From positions 36,310-100,309 of the forward strand of contig NZ_LZRN01000013.1 of assembly GCF_001678675.1 (NCBI RefSeq): DNA of 64,000 bases, written 5' to 3'. The stretch's first letter is position 1; each line of letters begins with the position of its first letter. Both the position numbers and the translations under genes were made by a program. The notes below the pieces were generated by a model, which did no database searches, was not told the DNA's origin, and worked only from the letters and a program-made list of their open reading frames with translations. This document shows positions 1-8,475 of the stretch, in pieces. Source of the DNA: Gelidibacter algens. Lineage in GTDB: Bacteria > Bacteroidota > Bacteroidia > Flavobacteriales > Flavobacteriaceae.

Positions 1-848
1 TTGGCATCAAACGCATGAAGGGGTTGGCCAAGTTCATGAAGCACATAATTGGTCACGTCAACAATATTGTTTTTTGGCGTTAACCCAATCGCTTTAAGTC
101 TGTTTTGCAACCAAGCAGGTGAGGTGCCTACCTTAATACCTGAAATGGTAACGCCACAATAGCGTGGTGCCAGTTCTTTATCTTCAACTTCGACATCAAT
201 TTTCAAAGTTCTATTATCAACGCGAAAGGCACTCACTGAGGGGGTTATCAATTCTACCTGAATATCTTTTTGTAAAAGTCCAGCCCTTAAGTCTCTAGCG
301 GTTCCAAAGTGACTCATTGCATCAGCTCTATTTGGGGTTAGGCCAATCTCAAAAACCTGATCGTTTTCTACTTCATAAAGCTCAGCAACCAAAGTACCAA
401 CCGTGATGTCGTCAGGCAAAACCAAAATACCCTCATGGGAGGTACCAAGTCCTAACTCGTCTTCGGCACATATCATTCCATGACTTTCTTCGCCTCTTAT
501 TTTTCCTTTCTTGATGGTCCAGGCTTCCCCTTCATCTGTATAGAGCGTGGAGCCAATGGTCGCCACAGGTACTTTTTGACCTGCAGCTACGTTTGGTGCA
601 CCGCATACAATTTGTAATGGTGCGCCAGAGCCAATGTTTACGGTAGTAATTTTAAGACGGTCAGCATTTGGGTGTTGGATACAGGTGAGTACTTCACCCA
701 CCACAATGTCTTCCAATCCGCCCTTGACTGATTGAAAATTGTGAATGCCTTCAACTTCAAGTCCCAAATCTGTCAGGAGCTCGCCCGTTTGTTCTGGAGT
801 CCAATTACTATTGACAAATTGCTTTAACCAATTATAGGAAATCTTCAT
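1..848 (-). CDS. pheT: Phenylalanine--tRNA ligase beta subunit, N-terminal part (cut by window edge)
   Basis: Charges tRNA-Phe in the cytoplasm as part of the alpha2-beta2 synthetase. The minus strand reads from ATG at 848 into the left edge, about 282 codons without a stop. The N-terminus (MKISYNWLKQFV) is typical of PheT. It is followed by an EMAP/tRNA-binding-like domain at about residues 40-150 with HPNADRL and IVCGAPN motifs, and then the start of the B3/B4 region with LTPNRADAMSHFG. The remaining roughly 525 residues of a normal PheT lie outside the window. The gene is divergent from the TlpA-like gene at 1051, with a 200-bp gap in which no exact TAnnTTTG box was found. Identification is by recognition of conserved motifs and is secure. 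Confidence 0.96.
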   Translation of the reverse strand, partial: MKISYNWLKQFVNSNWTPEQTGELLTDLGLEVEGIHNFQSVKGGLEDIVVGEVLTCIQHPNADRLKITTVNIGSGAPLQIVCGAPNVAAGQKVPVATIGSTLYTDEGEAWTIKKGKIRGEESHGMICAEDELGLGTSHEGILVLPDDITVGTLVAELYEVENDQVFEIGLTPNRADAMSHFGTARDLRAGLLQKDIQVELITPSVSAFRVDNRTLKIDVEVEDKELAPRYCGVTISGIKVGTSPAWLQNRLKAIGLTPKNNIVDVTNYVLHELGQPLHAFDA

Positions 849-1050
849 TTTTTGATTGTTATGCTATAGGCAGTTGTAGTTTATCCAAATGTTTACAGTA
901 AGAATAATCTAAAGACGGCCAGTGTCGCGTCTAATTTTAAATATGGGGTAAAGATAATAATAGTATATAGTTATGGAAATTGTAAATTATTTTATTTTAT
1001 ATGTTTTTTTGTCTTTATTTTCGGCCTCAAATAAAAGTCCCTAGTTCATT

Positions 1051-2262
1051 ATGAAGTATATGCTTATAATTTTATCCGCTCTAACTCTGGTTTCCTGCAA
1101 CAAGGATTATTCAAAAAAGATGCAGCACGGTAAATGGTTGGGTCAAATGCAGGTGAGCGCCGATGAGAAATTGCCTTTTAATTTTGAGGTCACTTCAGAT
1201 AGAAGTTTGAAAATTATAAATGCCGAAGAAGTGATCTTGGTAGATGACATCACCTATAAAAACGATTCTATTTTTATTAAAATGCCAGTTTTTGAAGGAT
1301 ATTTTGCTGTGAAGCTTACGGAAGAAGGGGTGAGCGGTCATTTTATCAATAAAAGTATGGATATTAACATCCCTTTTAAAGCGATTTATAATTCTAAAGC
1401 CCGTTTTGAAACCAAACAAGCGGCAAAAACCGATATTACGGGAAACTGGGAAGTGGTATTTAGCCCTGATTCACATGAAGATATTTACTTTGCGAAAGGA
1501 ATCTTCCAGCAAAAGGGACAACAGGTAACGGGCACTTTCAGAACTAAGATAGGCGATTACAGATATTTGGAAGGCGTTGTTGACGGGGATACATTGAAAC
1601 TATCGGCATTTGATGGGGCACACGCATTTTTGTTTGTGGCAACAGTCAAGGATAGTACGCTGAATGGTGTTTTTTATTCTGGAAATAATTGGAGTGAGCC
1701 TTTTAGTGCAAAACGGAATGACAACTTTGAGCTACCAGATGCCAACGCACTTACTTCAATGGCTGATAGCTATGAGCGCTTGGAATTTAGTTTTCCCAAT
1801 GAGGCAGGTCAAATGGTTTCTTTAGCTGATGAAAAATTCCAAAATAAAGTAGTTGTGGTACAGCTTATGGGAACATGGTGTCCAAATTGTTTGGACGAAA
1901 GCACTTTTTTCTCTGAATACACCAAAATAAATTCTGAAAAAGATGTCGAATTTGTAGCGCTTGCTTTTGAAAATGCCAAAACAGATTCTCTGGCATTTGT
2001 GGGAATTAAACGTTTAAAAGATCGATTGGGTATTGAATATCCAGTGCTGTTGGCGCAATATGGAACTTCTGATAAGTTGGAAGCACAGACAAGGTTGCCC
2101 ATGCTCAATGAAGTATTGTCTTACCCAACCACCATATTTGTTGATAAAACAGGTCAAGTCCGAAAAATCCATACCGGTTTTAATGGTCCTGCAACGGGAG
2201 AGAAATATGTGGCGTTTAAAAATGAGTTTAGGACATTTATAGATGAACTTTTGGCTGAGTAG
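1051..2262 (+). CDS. TlpA-like thioredoxin-fold lipoprotein
   Basis: Probable periplasm-facing disulfide reductase or oxidoreductase. Residues 1-16 form a lipoprotein signal ending in LVSC, so Cys16 is the likely lipidated residue. Residues about 20-230 form a family-variable N-terminal region. The C-terminal 160 residues are a TlpA/AhpC-TSA-type thioredoxin fold with the active site WCPNC (Cys277, Cys280). A late YPTTIFVDKTGQ segment supplies the cis-proline loop. In Bacteroidota such proteins serve cytochrome c maturation or general thiol reduction, but the specific substrate is not evident here. It is monocistronic and is followed by a heptamer repeat array. The thioredoxin fold is certain, the cellular role inferred. 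Confidence 0.88.
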   Translation: MKYMLIILSALTLVSCNKDYSKKMQHGKWLGQMQVSADEKLPFNFEVTSDRSLKIINAEEVILVDDITYKNDSIFIKMPVFEGYFAVKLTEEGVSGHFINKSMDINIPFKAIYNSKARFETKQAAKTDITGNWEVVFSPDSHEDIYFAKGIFQQKGQQVTGTFRTKIGDYRYLEGVVDGDTLKLSAFDGAHAFLFVATVKDSTLNGVFYSGNNWSEPFSAKRNDNFELPDANALTSMADSYERLEFSFPNEAGQMVSLADEKFQNKVVVVQLMGTWCPNCLDESTFFSEYTKINSEKDVEFVALAFENAKTDSLAFVGIKRLKDRLGIEYPVLLAQYGTSDKLEAQTRLPMLNEVLSYPTTIFVDKTGQVRKIHTGFNGPATGEKYVAFKNEFRTFIDELLAE

Positions 2263-2327
2263 ACCTCAATAAATTTTGGCCTATGCAGTTTTTGATTGAC
2301 CATTTTGCCGGTAATGTTTATTTTTTA

Positions 2328-2411
2328 GCTTCCACCTTCAAGCTTCAAGCTTCAACCTTCCACCTTCCACCTTCCAGCTTCCAGCTCCCAGCTTCCAACT
2401 TCCAGCTTCCA
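2328..2411. repeat. Heptamer tandem array, GCTTCCA-type, about 12 units
   Basis: Twelve back-to-back 7-mers of the form [GCA]CTTC[CA]A, with one GCTCCCA variant, fill the gap between the convergent TlpA-like and miaE genes. It is one of several 6-7-base-period arrays in this window. No coding potential was seen. Confidence 0.9.
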
Positions 2412-2422
2412 ACATCTCGTTA

Positions 2423-3004
2423 CTACCCGTGTATACTTTCAGATTTCCCATAACTCTTAATCAGTTCCCCTTCAAATTCTACCAATTCTTTCCAGCGTTT
2501 GTCCACATCAATATCTTTTCCATATTTGCGCGCATAGCTTATAAAAAGCGTGTAATGGCCAGCTTCACTCACCATTAAATCATAGTAGAATTTTGAAAGC
2601 TCAGGGTCTTTTACGTGTTGTGAAAGCATTTTAAAGCGTTCACAACTTCTGGCTTCAATCATGGCAGAAAATAAGAGTCTGTCTACCATACTCTGTAAAT
2701 GGTTGCCACCTTTGTTCATAAATTTGTAAAGTTCATTGACATAGCTGTCTTTGCGCTCCCTGCCTAAAGTATAGCCTCTCTTTTTGATGATCTCGTGCAC
2801 CAATTGAAAATGTTCCAATTCTTCTTTGGCAAGCTCCAATAAATCGGTTACCAAATCTTCATACTGCGAATTATGTGTAATAATAGTAATTGCATTAGTA
2901 GCGGCCTTCTGCTCACACCATGCATGGTCTGTTAAAATTTCTTCGATATTCTCTTCCGCAATGACAGTCCATCGCGGGTCAGTTTCTAGTTTGAGGTGTA
3001 GCAT
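2423..3004 (-). CDS. miaE: tRNA-(ms2io6A)-hydroxylase
   Basis: Non-haem diiron enzyme that hydroxylates the isopentenyl group of ms2i6A at position 37 of tRNAs reading UNN codons. The 193-residue length fits the family. Candidate diiron ligands sit in ferritin-like helices: Glu31, an ExxH motif at Glu62-His65, Glu117 and Glu122, and a second ExxH at Glu147-His150 (SEAGH). The ATG at 3004 is followed at once by the conserved opening LHLKLETDPRWT. The gene converges on the TlpA-like gene across the heptamer array at 2328-2411. Family assignment rests on the conserved opening and the paired ExxH motifs. Confidence 0.93.
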   Translation of the reverse strand: MLHLKLETDPRWTVIAEENIEEILTDHAWCEQKAATNAITIITHNSQYEDLVTDLLELAKEELEHFQLVHEIIKKRGYTLGRERKDSYVNELYKFMNKGGNHLQSMVDRLLFSAMIEARSCERFKMLSQHVKDPELSKFYYDLMVSEAGHYTLFISYARKYGKDIDVDKRWKELVEFEGELIKSYGKSESIHG

Positions 3005-3241
3005 TTTGTATAATTATAATCGAAGAATAAGCTTTCGGATATTTAGGCGCGAAGATAGTGCTATTTAATTTGAATTGTTGAAGTGCAATTAGCATGTGAT
3101 CTGTTTTGGGGCGTTAGTTAGGAAATATGCAAGATTGGAGAAAGGCGTTAACACTGAGCAAGTTTAATCATCAGTCTATTGGGCTGAAGCGGTCTCAACA
3201 TAGTTTAGAGGTAATATTTGTTTTGCTAAATGTAAAGTTTA

Positions 3242-3273
3242 TTTGTCTAAAGGTTTAATTTGTTTTACATTTG
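3242..3273 (+). promoter_or_regulatory. Bacteroidota-type promoter for the membrane protein/XRE pair
   Basis: TTTG at 3242-3245 and TACATTTG at 3266-3273 match the -33 TTTG and -7 TAnnTTTG consensus with 20-base spacing. The -7 box ends 27 bases before the ATG at 3301. Confidence 0.7.
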
Positions 3274-3300
3274 TTCAAAATATAATTAACACCTTATGTT

Positions 3301-3777
3301 ATGAAAGCAAATTATCTATTTCCCAATAGGTTTAAACAAATCGGTTGGTTTATGCTTATTCCTTCCGCAATTATTGGTCTAGTAACCCTAATATATGAGT
3401 ATGAGCCAAACTTTTTAGATTATGATGTTCCGGCTATTTTTATTGATGAGCTTTTAGGCAATAAGCAACTGTTCGGAATGGTCAGTAATAATATCCTGAA
3501 TGAAATCTTCGGGGTTTTAATTATTATTAGTTCCTTGCTCGTCGCATTTTCAAAAGAAAAATTAGAAGACGAATATATTTCAAAAATAAGACTGGAGTCT
3601 TTGGTTTGGGCTGTTTATGTTAACTATGGTATTCTTTTATTTTCGTTTTTATTTATTTTCGATTTTTCCTTTTTATGGGTTATGATATTTAATATGTACA
3701 CAGTTTTGCTCTTCTTTATCGTCAGATTTAATTGGCAAATTTCTAAACTTAAAAAATCAGCGAGTTATGAAGAATAG
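3301..3777 (+). CDS. Small multi-pass membrane protein of unknown function
   Basis: A 158-residue hydrophobic protein with about four candidate membrane segments (roughly residues 14-33, 66-83, 97-121 and 124-142) and no recognisable catalytic motif. It overlaps the following XRE-type regulator by 11 bases, so the two are almost certainly co-transcribed from the promoter at 3242-3273. Pairs of a small membrane protein and a short Cro/CI-like regulator are common in Firmicutes and Bacteroidota, where the membrane partner is usually of unknown function. It is possibly a sensor or a protein controlled by the regulator. The coding assignment is good because of the translational overlap. The function is unknown. 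Confidence 0.75.
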   Translation: MKANYLFPNRFKQIGWFMLIPSAIIGLVTLIYEYEPNFLDYDVPAIFIDELLGNKQLFGMVSNNILNEIFGVLIIISSLLVAFSKEKLEDEYISKIRLESLVWAVYVNYGILLFSFLFIFDFSFLWVMIFNMYTVLLFFIVRFNWQISKLKKSASYEE

Positions 3778-3973
3778 TATTAAAGTGGAACGCGCGAAAA
3801 AAAATATTACGCAAGCGGAGCTGGCCAATTTGATACATGTCAGTAGACAAACCATCAATGCTATGGAACTGGGCAAATATGTGCCCTCTACGGTTTTGGC
3901 GCTGCGGTTGGCCAAAATTTTTGAAGTTGAAGTAAGTCAGATTTTTATCTTAGAAGAATCAGATTGGACTTAG
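3767..3973 (+). CDS. Short XRE-family helix-turn-helix regulator
   Basis: A 68-residue single-domain DNA-binding protein. The Cro/CI-type HTH spans about residues 10-60, with ITQAELANLI as helix 2 and VSRQTINAMELGKY as the recognition helix and turn. It has no effector domain. The ATG lies inside the end of the upstream membrane-protein gene (11-base overlap), implying translational coupling. It likely regulates its own operon or the partner's activity, which is inference from gene organisation. The gene ends only 17 bases before the convergent recG stop codon. Confidence 0.88.
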   Translation: MKNSIKVERAKKNITQAELANLIHVSRQTINAMELGKYVPSTVLALRLAKIFEVEVSQIFILEESDWT

Positions 3974-3989
3974 GAAACACGATTGGCAA

Positions 3990-6092
3990 TTACGAAATAT
4001 AATTCCAAATGTTTTTATACTTGCCCAATTGTCCATACGTATAACGCAATACTTTATTTTCGGACGCGGCAAGGGAAGGGTCAGCCTTCAGGATTGCTTT
4101 GGCGTAATAACGAGCATGCTGTAAAATATCCTTATCCTTGATCACGTCAGCTATTTTGAGGTTCAACACACCACTTTGCTGTGTACCCATCAAATCTCCC
4201 GGACCTCTAAGTCTCAAATCCACTTCGGCAATTTCAAAGCCGTCATTGGTGCTGACCATGGTTTGCAGCCTGGTTTTGCTGTCTTCGCTAAGTTTGTGGC
4301 TGGTCATCAAAATACAGTAGCTTTGTTCAGCGCCACGGCCAACACGTCCTCTCAATTGATGCAGTTGTGATAACCCAAAACGTTCAGCGCTTTCAATAAT
4401 CATGACGGATGCATTCGGAACATTGACGCCAACTTCAATAACCGTGGTGGCGACCATGATTTGAGTTTCGCCTTTAACGAAGCGTTGCATCTCAAAATCT
4501 TTATCGGCAGGTTTCATTTGGCCATGAACAATTGAGATTTGATATTGAGGTAAGGGGAATTCCCTAGAGATACTTTCATAGCCATCCATCAAATCTTTAT
4601 AATCCATTTTTTCGCTTTCTTGAATTAATGGATAGACGATATAAATTTGCCGTCCTTTTTCAATTTCATCTCTTATGAATCTGAAAACTTTCAGCCGATT
4701 TTTATCATACCTATGGACGGTTTTGATGTCCTTTCTTCCGGGTGGCAATTCATCAATTACCGATACATCCAGATCGCCATAAACAGACATGGCTAAGGTT
4801 CTCGGAATTGGGGTAGCAGTCATTATTAAAACGTGGGGAGGCGAGGTGTTTTTATGCCACAATTTACTCCGTTGCGCAACACCAAATCGGTGTTGTTCAT
4901 CAATGATGGCGAGCCCTAAATTTTTGAATTTTACCTTATCTTCAAGCAAGGCATGCGTGCCAATTAAGATGTCCAATTCGCCATTTTCGAGCGCTTCGTG
5001 AATTTTTCGTCTTTCTGAAGTTTTGGTTGAACCAGTGAGTATTTTAATACTGATGTTCAGTTCGTTACATAGTTGAACTAAACCATGATAGTGTTGTACT
5101 GACAAAATTTCAGTCGGTGCCATCAAACAGGCTTGAAAACCGTTGTCAAGTGCCATTAACATTGACATGAGCGCTACTATGGTCTTTCCTGATCCAACAT
5201 CGCCTTGCAAGAGGCGGTTCATTTGGGCATTGCTGCCTAAATCAGCCCTGATTTCTTTCAGAACCCGTTTTTGTGCGTTGGTCAAATCGAAGGGCAAATG
5301 CTCTTGAAAAAAGGTGTTGAAATAATGCCCGACATGCACAAAATTGAAGCCTTTAATTTTTGATTTATGAATCAGATTCTTGATGATCAATTGCAACTGA
5401 ATATAAAATAATTCTTCAAATTTCAATCGGAATTGTGCCTGTGATAAGAGCTCTTGATTCTCTGGAAAATGGATGTTAAATAACGCTTTGTTTTTGGAAA
5501 TTAATTTGAGTTCAGACAGTAAATTTTCAGATAGAGTTTCTTCAAATTGTCCCTTGGTTTCCAGAAATAATTGCTGCATTATTTTATTTAAAACCCGATT
5601 GGAAATTCCTTTATTTGCCAATTTTTCGGTAGACGGGTAGATGGGTTGCATAGCTGAACGTAAATTCTTTTCATGCTCCTCTAGCAGTTCCATTTCAGGA
5701 TGTGGCATATTGAAAACACCATTGAACCAATTGGTTTTTCCAAAAATCACATATTTTTTTCCAAATTTCAGGCTCTCCCTGACCCATTTGTGGCCTCTAA
5801 ACCAAACCAGTTCTATAATTCCAGTCTCATCTTTAAAGGTAGCAACCAATCGTTTCGCTCTCCCTTCTCCCATGTCTTTCAAGCTGGTAATTTCTCCTAT
5901 AATTTGAACATCAGCAGTATTGCGCTGTAATTGGTTGATTTTATAGTATTGGGTTTTGTCAATATAACGGTTGGGGAAGAGGTTGATGAGGTCTTGATAG
6001 GTGTGAATGCCAAGTTCGCTTCGGAGCAAATCTGCACGATTTGGGCCGACACCTTTAAGGTAATCGATTGGCGTTTGAAGTTTGGCATTCAT
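3990..6092 (-). CDS. recG: ATP-dependent DNA helicase RecG
   Basis: Monomeric SF2 helicase that remodels stalled forks and branched intermediates. The 700 residues contain an N-terminal wedge/OB-fold region (about 1-260), Walker A GDVGSGKT at 297-304, the DEQH box at 398-401 followed by RFGVAQR, ATPIPRTLAM (motif III) and a C-terminal helicase domain ending with the RecG-specific LRGPGDLMGTQQSG segment. Length and motif order are normal. The ATG at 6092 gives the usual N-terminus with the LKGVGPNRADLL helix-hairpin. It is divergent from the M1 aminopeptidase, with a nested palindrome in the gap, and convergent with the XRE gene. Confidence 0.97.
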   Translation of the reverse strand: MNAKLQTPIDYLKGVGPNRADLLRSELGIHTYQDLINLFPNRYIDKTQYYKINQLQRNTADVQIIGEITSLKDMGEGRAKRLVATFKDETGIIELVWFRGHKWVRESLKFGKKYVIFGKTNWFNGVFNMPHPEMELLEEHEKNLRSAMQPIYPSTEKLANKGISNRVLNKIMQQLFLETKGQFEETLSENLLSELKLISKNKALFNIHFPENQELLSQAQFRLKFEELFYIQLQLIIKNLIHKSKIKGFNFVHVGHYFNTFFQEHLPFDLTNAQKRVLKEIRADLGSNAQMNRLLQGDVGSGKTIVALMSMLMALDNGFQACLMAPTEILSVQHYHGLVQLCNELNISIKILTGSTKTSERRKIHEALENGELDILIGTHALLEDKVKFKNLGLAIIDEQHRFGVAQRSKLWHKNTSPPHVLIMTATPIPRTLAMSVYGDLDVSVIDELPPGRKDIKTVHRYDKNRLKVFRFIRDEIEKGRQIYIVYPLIQESEKMDYKDLMDGYESISREFPLPQYQISIVHGQMKPADKDFEMQRFVKGETQIMVATTVIEVGVNVPNASVMIIESAERFGLSQLHQLRGRVGRGAEQSYCILMTSHKLSEDSKTRLQTMVSTNDGFEIAEVDLRLRGPGDLMGTQQSGVLNLKIADVIKDKDILQHARYYAKAILKADPSLAASENKVLRYTYGQLGKYKNIWNYIS

Positions 6093-6168
6093 AGTGCGAA
6101 TTTAATCAATTCCTACGAATGCAGGAATCTCATTGAGAATTGAATTGCAGTCTGGGTGAGTAAAGCAC

Positions 6169-6211
6169 AACACTTTTATAAAAGTGCATGAGATTAAATG
6201 CACAAAGTGTT
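6169..6211. promoter_or_regulatory. Nested palindromes between recG and the M1 aminopeptidase gene
   Basis: A perfect 16-bp palindrome, CACTTTTATAAAAGTG, occupies 6171-6186. A second set of arms, AACACTTT (6169-6176) plus GTGCAT (6184-6189), pairs with ATGCAC (6198-6203) plus AAAGTGTT (6204-6211). The two folds are mutually exclusive. It lies between divergent genes, so it is unlikely to be a terminator and could be an operator. Confidence 0.5.
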
Positions 6212-6292
6212 TATAGTTAAATATAGCGTCGTGGCACTAACAATAGCAATATTTTTTTCTTATTTTGGTCATATCTTAACCAAACTCTGACC

Positions 6293-8293
6293 ATGAGATG
6301 CTTTTTATCGCTTTGCTTCATTCATTTATTTGGACTTGTCTCTGCGCAACAAATTGATCATGTTGATTTTGAAAAGATTGACGCTGACCTTAGTTTTAAG
6401 AATTTGGGTGAAGTTTTTGGTGACGTTTCTGTTAGGTTTAAAATTTTAGAGGATACGGATTCTATCTATCTCGATGCCGTAACGATGGATTTCAAAAAAA
6501 TGGAATTGCGTAATCTTGCCAAAGATGCAGTAGAGACAATGGTTTACAGGGCTGATGCTGATAAGATTGTGATCTTTAATACGTTCAATAAAAATACCGA
6601 TTACAATTTGCAGTTCTCATATTCTGTCCAGCCAAAAAAAGCACTGTACTTTGTGGAAGATCAGATTTGGACACAAGGTCAAGGAAAATATACGAGCAAT
6701 TGGTTGCCAAGTATCGATGATATGAATGACAAGATTGAATTTGATTTATCTATTTCTTACGATGCTGGTTACGAAGTTTTGGCCAATGGAATACTTACAG
6801 AAAAAGAACCCATCACAGCAAACAGAACCAAATGGCATTATGATATGCAAGCGCCCATGAGCAGCTACCTTGTTGCACTTGCGATTGGTAAATACCATAA
6901 AAAAACTGAAACTTCAACCAGCGGTATTCCCTTAGAATATTACTATTATCCCAGAGATTCAGGGAATGTGGAGTCAACATATCGCTATAGCAAACAAATG
7001 TTTGATTTTTTAGAAGATGAAATCGGCGTCCCTTATCCATGGGAAATCTACAAACAGGTGCCTGTTCAGGACTTTTTATATTCTGGGATGGAGAATACCA
7101 CGCTGACTATTTTTTCAGATGCTTTAGTGGTGGATGCTATAGGTTTTAACGACCGCAATTATGTTAACGTCAATGCCCATGAGCTTGCCCATCAGTGGTT
7201 CGGAAATTTGGTGACTGAAACTAGCGGCACACACCATTGGTTACAGGAGGGTTTTGCGACATATTACGCGCTTTTGGCAGAACGTGAGGTGTTTGGAGAT
7301 GACTATTACTATTGGCGCTTGCACGAATACGCACAACAACTTTTAGAGCAGGAAAACGCTGGAGCAGGCACAGCTTTGCTCAATCCGAAATCCAGTAGCT
7401 TGACGTTTTATCAAAAAGGCGGTTGGGCCTTGCATGTGCTGAGAGAGCAGGTTGGGGACGAGGCTTTCAAATCGGCGGTAAAAAAATATCTACTAAAGTA
7501 TCAATATAAAAATGTGGAAACTGCTGATTTTATAGAGGAGGTAGAACGTGAGAGTGGTCAGGATTTGACAGAATTTGTAAAGGTTTGGCTGGAAGATGTG
7601 ATGCTTCCTCAAGATACGATGGTCAGAAGTTTGAAAAAATCAGAGTTTATCCAAGAATATATGGATGTGAGTTGCGAGACTTATCCTTCAAAATGTAAAG
7701 ATTATTTGGTTTCTGATATTTCGGATAAAGCGAAAGTCAAAATTTTGTCACAAGAGACGTATGCAGTCAAATTGGAGGATTTTAACAATAGTATCGAGGT
7801 TCGGCAGGCCATCGCACAAAAACTAACAAGCATTCCGTCAGAATTTAAAAGAACCTATGAGACACTCTTAAATGATGCATCTTATGTGACTGTTGAAACA
7901 GCATTGTACAATTTATGGGTCAATTTCCCTGAGGATCGCGCTAAATATCTGCAGCAGACTAAGGCCATCTATGGCTTTAGTGATTATAACGTGAAATTGC
8001 TTTGGCTGGCCTTGCATTTAAATACCATAGAGTATCAACCAGAAAGGAAGCCAGAGGTTTTGGAGGAATTAAGAGGATATGCTGATCCAAAGTTCGGTTT
8101 TGAATTGCGGATGAATGCTTTTAATTACCTAAAATTGATCAATGGTTTTAACGAGTTGTCTTTGAGAAGCCTAATCCAGGCCACGACGCATCACAATTGG
8201 CGTTTTCAGCAGTTTGCAAAACAATTGCTTCAAGAGGTTGAAAAGAGTGAAGAATACAAGGAGATTTTGGTCAGAATAATGAATAACGAATAA
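6293..8293 (+). CDS. Secreted M1-family zinc aminopeptidase
   Basis: Zinc aminopeptidase of the gluzincin clan, probably periplasmic and used in peptide degradation. Residues 1-18 form a signal peptide (FGLVSAQQ). The N-terminal beta domain is followed by GMEN at 265-268 (the GAMEN exopeptidase motif) and the zinc site HELAH at 296-300. The third ligand Glu319 lies exactly 18 residues downstream within WLQEGFATYY. The 666-residue length fits bacterial secreted M1 enzymes, with a helical C-terminal part. The last codons and stop lie inside the GAATAAN heptamer array that starts at 8274. All catalytic residues are present, in contrast to the M1-like protein at 28511. Confidence 0.94.
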   Translation: MRCFLSLCFIHLFGLVSAQQIDHVDFEKIDADLSFKNLGEVFGDVSVRFKILEDTDSIYLDAVTMDFKKMELRNLAKDAVETMVYRADADKIVIFNTFNKNTDYNLQFSYSVQPKKALYFVEDQIWTQGQGKYTSNWLPSIDDMNDKIEFDLSISYDAGYEVLANGILTEKEPITANRTKWHYDMQAPMSSYLVALAIGKYHKKTETSTSGIPLEYYYYPRDSGNVESTYRYSKQMFDFLEDEIGVPYPWEIYKQVPVQDFLYSGMENTTLTIFSDALVVDAIGFNDRNYVNVNAHELAHQWFGNLVTETSGTHHWLQEGFATYYALLAEREVFGDDYYYWRLHEYAQQLLEQENAGAGTALLNPKSSSLTFYQKGGWALHVLREQVGDEAFKSAVKKYLLKYQYKNVETADFIEEVERESGQDLTEFVKVWLEDVMLPQDTMVRSLKKSEFIQEYMDVSCETYPSKCKDYLVSDISDKAKVKILSQETYAVKLEDFNNSIEVRQAIAQKLTSIPSEFKRTYETLLNDASYVTVETALYNLWVNFPEDRAKYLQQTKAIYGFSDYNVKLLWLALHLNTIEYQPERKPEVLEELRGYADPKFGFELRMNAFNYLKLINGFNELSLRSLIQATTHHNWRFQQFAKQLLQEVEKSEEYKEILVRIMNNE

Positions 8294-8406
8294 AGAATAA
8301 TGAATAATGAATAAAGAATAATGAATAAAGAATAATGAATAATGAATAAAGAATAATGAATAACGAATAAAGAATAAAGAATAAAGAATAAAGAATAAAG
8401 AATAAG
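8274..8406. repeat. Heptamer array GAATAAN, 19 units
   Basis: Nineteen contiguous 7-mers GAATAA[TACG]. The array begins upstream of the aminopeptidase stop codon, so the final residues (MNNE) and the stop are written in repeat sequence. A second, different array follows at 8417. Confidence 0.95.
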
Positions 8407-8416
8407 TTCAACTTAA

Positions 8417-8474
8417 ACAACACACAACACACAACACACAACACACAACACACAACACAACAAACAACAAACAA
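8417..8474. repeat. Heptamer array ACAACAC, six perfect units plus degenerate tail
   Basis: Six perfect ACAACAC units at 8417-8458 are followed by an ACAA-rich tail that ends one base before the TTG start codon of the patatin-like gene. The array occupies the whole 5' leader of that gene. Confidence 0.93.
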
Positions 8475-8475
8475 A

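Noticed and set aside
3127..3258. Short plus-strand ORF of 43 codons upstream of the membrane protein gene
   Set aside because: It has no recognisable sequence, runs into the promoter of the next gene and has no Shine-Dalgarno site.
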